Assembly: GCA_017546745.1 (NCBI GenBank)
Contig: JAFYRZ010000194.1
Span: forward strand, 1 to 8,034
DNA length: 8,034 bases
Reading direction: 5' to 3'
Source of the DNA: Clostridia bacterium
Lineage (GTDB): Bacteria; Bacillota_A; Clostridia; Oscillospirales; CAG-272
How positions within the stretch are numbered: position 1 is the stretch's first letter; each line of letters starts with the position of its first letter. Shown piece after piece: positions 5,983-8,034 of this stretch. A model generated the notes under the pieces. That model was not told where the DNA came from. It saw nothing but the letters and a program-made list of their open reading frames with translations, and did not search any database. The position numbers and the translations under genes are program-made.

Positions 5983-6522
5983 TTATTCCTCCATAATTCC
6001 GCGGGAAATTTCGTCTGCCTTTTCCTTGCCCAGGATAAGCGTTATAAGCTCCTTGGCAAATGCAAGGGCAACGCCCGCACCTCTTGCGGTGGTTATATTT
6101 CCGTCTGTCACGACACCCTCGTCGGCAACGGTAGCTCCGAGAAGCTCCTTTTCAAAGCCGGGGTAACAGGTCGCGCGCTTGCCCTCAAGCAGACCTCTGT
6201 GTCCGAAAACGAGAGGTGCTGCGCATATTGCCGCAAGTCTGCCGCCGCGTCTTACGACGGAGTTAATAACGGTGTCGGTAAATTCCGCCTTATCAAGATT
6301 TAAAGAGCCGGGCATTCCGCCGGGGAATATTGCAAGGCTTACGGTGTCGGGGTCAAGCTCCTCTGCCGTAAGATCGCAAACAACGGCTATGCCGTGAGAG
6401 CCGACGGCTATCCTGCCGGCTATGCCGACGAGCCTCGCGTCAAGTCCTGCACGTCTGAGCATATCAAGAGGCACGAGAGCCTCCATTTCCTCGAATCCGT
6501 CAGCAAGTAAAACTGCAATCAT
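5983..6522 (-). CDS. DJ-1/PfpI family protein
   Basis: 179 residues, one class I glutamine-amidotransferase-like domain of the DJ-1 type. The nucleophile is C100 in AAICAAP (nucleophile elbow); E14 in GFEEMEAL matches Glu18 of human DJ-1, which tunes that cysteine. PGGMPGSLNL (68-77) and TTARGAG (144-150) are also family hallmarks. The position of DJ-1 His126 appears to be Tyr120 (CYPGF), so a full Cys-His dyad is not evident. Reported activities of the family (glyoxalase, protein deglycase, chaperone, oxidative-stress sensor) are disputed; the substrate here is unknown. The N-terminal MIAVLLADGFEEMEA starts right at the first strand, as in relatives. AAGGAG at 6530-6535 lies seven bases before the ATG. 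It follows ftsK by 47 bases, with a strong hairpin in the gap, and is followed after four bases by the zinc-ribbon gene. Confidence 0.93.
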   Translation of the reverse strand: MIAVLLADGFEEMEALVPLDMLRRAGLDARLVGIAGRIAVGSHGIAVVCDLTAEELDPDTVSLAIFPGGMPGSLNLDKAEFTDTVINSVVRRGGRLAAICAAPLVFGHRGLLEGKRATCYPGFEKELLGATVADEGVVTDGNITTARGAGVALAFAKELITLILGKEKADEISRGIMEE

Positions 6523-6534
6523 TTTAATTCTCCT

Positions 6535-6571
6535 TTTCGCCGCCCTACACTCGGGCGGCGAAGCTTTTTTT
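6535..6571 (+). terminator. Strong hairpin with plus-strand T-tract between ftsK and the DJ-1 gene
   Basis: TTCGCCGCCC (6536-6545) pairs perfectly with GGGCGGCGAA (6553-6560 plus 6561-6562) around a seven-base loop. On the plus strand it is followed, after GC, by T7 (6565-6571), a textbook intrinsic terminator. On the minus strand, the direction of ftsK and the DJ-1 gene, the hairpin is followed by AAGGAG (the DJ-1 ribosome binding site) and not by a U-tract, so it should not end ftsK transcripts efficiently. It may instead stop antisense transcription into ftsK, or act as an RNA hairpin next to the ribosome binding site. Confidence 0.7.
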
Positions 6572-8034
6572 AATCAAGCTCGGTCCTTGCGAGCTTTTCG
6601 TGCCACTCGTCGGGTGTCATAAGAACGTCGCGCGGCTTTTGTCCGTTAGGGCCGGAAACAACGCCCATATCCTCCATAATATCAATGAACTTTGCAGCCT
6701 TGCCGAAGCCTATCGATATCTTTCTTTGGAGAAGAGAGGTGGATATTTTTCCTGTATTTACGGCAACCTCAACTGCGTCAAGGAACTGCTTATCGTTAAG
6801 ATAGCCCTCGCCGCTATCGCCCGAGGAGCGGTCGTCACGGTCGGAGTCGTCTCCGTCCTTAGAGCATCTTTGTGCCTGACGGTTGATCTCCTCAAGAACG
6901 TCGGCATCATAGTTGGATCCCGAGGACTGGCTCTTCAAGAACTCCATAATGTCCTCGACCTCCTTGTCGGATACGTAAGCGCTCTGAACTCTCTCCGGCT
7001 CGCTCATACCGGGAACGAGGTAGAGCATATCTCCCTTATTAAGAAGCTTTTCCGCGCCCGCCTGCTCAAGTATCGTTCTCGAGTCAACGTTTGATACTAC
7101 CTTACAGGTAAATCTTGAGGGAATATTAGCCTTGATAACACCGGTAAGAACGTTTACCGAGGGACGCTGTGTACCGATAACGAGGTGTATGCCCGCGGCA
7201 CGCGCCTTCTGCGCTATGCTCATAACGAGGTTTTCAACAGGGTTTCTTACCTGAAGCATAAGGTCGGCGAACTCGTCGATAACTATGATAATTCTCGTCA
7301 TAGGCTCGCCAAGCTTGGGGTTGGCTCTTACCTTTTCGTTATAAGCCGTGATATTTCTTACGTTAAGCGCACCGATCATCTCGTAGCGCTTTTCCATCTG
7401 CTCGACCGCCCACATAAGCGCGCCCGCCGCCTGCTTGGGGTCGGTAACAACGGGCACGAGAAGGTGGGGGATGCCGTTATACATATTAAACTCGAGCTTT
7501 TTCGGGTCGATCATGATAAATCTTACCTCGTCGGGGCGCGCCTTGTAAAGTAAGCTTATCATCATAGAGTTGATAAATACCGACTTACCCATACCGGTCG
7601 CACCCGCGACGAGCATATGCGGCATCTTCTCAATGTCGTTAAATACGGGCATGCCCGCAACGTCCTTACCTACGCAGAAAAGCGTCTTTGAGGTAGATTC
7701 GGTATAGTCCTCGGTCTCGATAAGGTCGCGAAGCCTTACCGTTTCCGCCTTTTTGTTGGGGATCTCGATGCCTATCGCGCTCTTGCCGGGAATGGGTGCT
7801 TTGATTCTCATACCCTCTGCGGCAAGATAGAGCTTTATGTCGTTCTCAAGGTTGGTTACCTGCGTTACCTTAACGCCGGGACCGGGAACGACCTCGTATC
7901 TCGTGATTCTGGGTCCTCTGTCAACGCCCTTTATCGAAACGGTGACGTTAAAGGATGCGAGCGTTTCTATAAGCCTGTTGGTATTTTCCTGTATTTCCTG
8001 CTCAACCGACTCGTTAAGCGGCTCGCCTCGGGAA
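6570..8034 (-). CDS. ftsK: DNA translocase FtsK/SpoIIIE, 5' end cut by window
   Basis: The last 487 residues of an FtsK/SpoIIIE hexameric ATPase that pumps chromosomal DNA through the division or sporulation septum. The frame is open to the window edge; the Met at 7811 is internal, since the preceding 74 codons (RGPRITRYEVVPGPGVKV, LENDIKLYLAAEG) are a clear match to the alpha domain. Counting from the first visible codon, Walker A GATGMGKS is at 144-151 and Walker B IIIVIDEFADLM has D253-E254. GTQRPSVNVLTGVIKAN is the conserved stretch after it. A hydrophilic linker rich in Asp, Ser and Gly (about 392-411) leads to the C-terminal winged-helix gamma domain (about 412-472; LLQRKISIGFGKAAKFIDIMEDMGVV), which reads polarity motifs on DNA. 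The membrane N-terminus lies outside the window. Whether it serves division (FtsK) or sporulation (SpoIIIE) cannot be told from this part. Likely first visible gene of a run with the DJ-1 and zinc-ribbon genes. Confidence 0.95.
   Translation of the reverse strand, partial: SRGEPLNESVEQEIQENTNRLIETLASFNVTVSIKGVDRGPRITRYEVVPGPGVKVTQVTNLENDIKLYLAAEGMRIKAPIPGKSAIGIEIPNKKAETVRLRDLIETEDYTESTSKTLFCVGKDVAGMPVFNDIEKMPHMLVAGATGMGKSVFINSMMISLLYKARPDEVRFIMIDPKKLEFNMYNGIPHLLVPVVTDPKQAAGALMWAVEQMEKRYEMIGALNVRNITAYNEKVRANPKLGEPMTRIIIVIDEFADLMLQVRNPVENLVMSIAQKARAAGIHLVIGTQRPSVNVLTGVIKANIPSRFTCKVVSNVDSRTILEQAGAEKLLNKGDMLYLVPGMSEPERVQSAYVSDKEVEDIMEFLKSQSSGSNYDADVLEEINRQAQRCSKDGDDSDRDDRSSGDSGEGYLNDKQFLDAVEVAVNTGKISTSLLQRKISIGFGKAAKFIDIMEDMGVVSGPNGQKPRDVLMTPDEWHEKLARTELD

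Noticed and set aside
6570..7811. A complete 413-residue FtsK starting at the Met at 7811
   Set aside because: The frame is open upstream to the window edge and encodes the conserved FtsK/SpoIIIE alpha domain, so this Met is internal and the gene is partial.
1..8034. CRISPR array, insertion sequence, integron or prophage signals
   Set aside because: No spaced direct repeats, transposase, integrase or phage structural genes were seen on either strand; the bare amidase alone is not enough to call a prophage.

Overview
The window looks like chromosome of an anaerobic Gram-positive bacterium, most likely a gut- or rumen-type member of the Clostridia (Bacillota). This is inferred from the protein types (a long EpsC-type serine acetyltransferase, a compact TtcA-like thiolase with an Fe-S cysteine set, an FtsK/SpoIIIE translocase, a bare Amidase_3 enzyme), strong AGGAGG-like ribosome binding sites, sigma-A promoters with extended -10 elements, and mid-range GC with many ATA (Ile), AGA/AGG (Arg) and CTT (Leu) codons. 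No species can be named from the sequence alone. Coding density is high: no gene-free stretch exceeds about 235 bases, and no rRNA, tRNA, CRISPR array, transposase or integrase was seen.

Layout: (1) 1-2790, minus: the first 930 codons of a very large superfamily 1 helicase of the DUF4011/AAA_11 kind, cut by the window start. (2) 2791-3024: AT-rich divergent promoter region, with a good sigma-A promoter facing each way. (3) 3025-3873, plus: serine O-acetyltransferase, followed by a hairpin terminator at 3884-3927 that probably also serves the convergent next gene. (4) 3952-4710, minus: TtcA-family tRNA thiolation enzyme. (5) 4762-5331, plus: N-acetylmuramoyl-L-alanine amidase, divergent from ttcA across a 51-base spacer and overlapping the tail of the next gene by 4 bases. 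(6) 5328-8034, minus: a same-strand run of ftsK/spoIIIE (5' end outside the window), a DJ-1/PfpI family gene and a zinc-ribbon protein of unknown function.

Functionally these are mostly unrelated housekeeping genes: cysteine synthesis (cysE), tRNA modification (ttcA), cell-wall hydrolysis (amidase), chromosome pumping (ftsK) and a possible stress function (DJ-1). I do not see a convincing multi-gene novel system. The parts most worth a second look are the giant helicase with its inverted repeat just downstream of its promoter; the 216-residue protein with six cysteine pairs that could form three zinc ribbons; and a strong hairpin plus T-tract between ftsK and the DJ-1 gene that is oriented to stop plus-strand (antisense) transcription, with the amidase as the nearest obvious source of that transcription.
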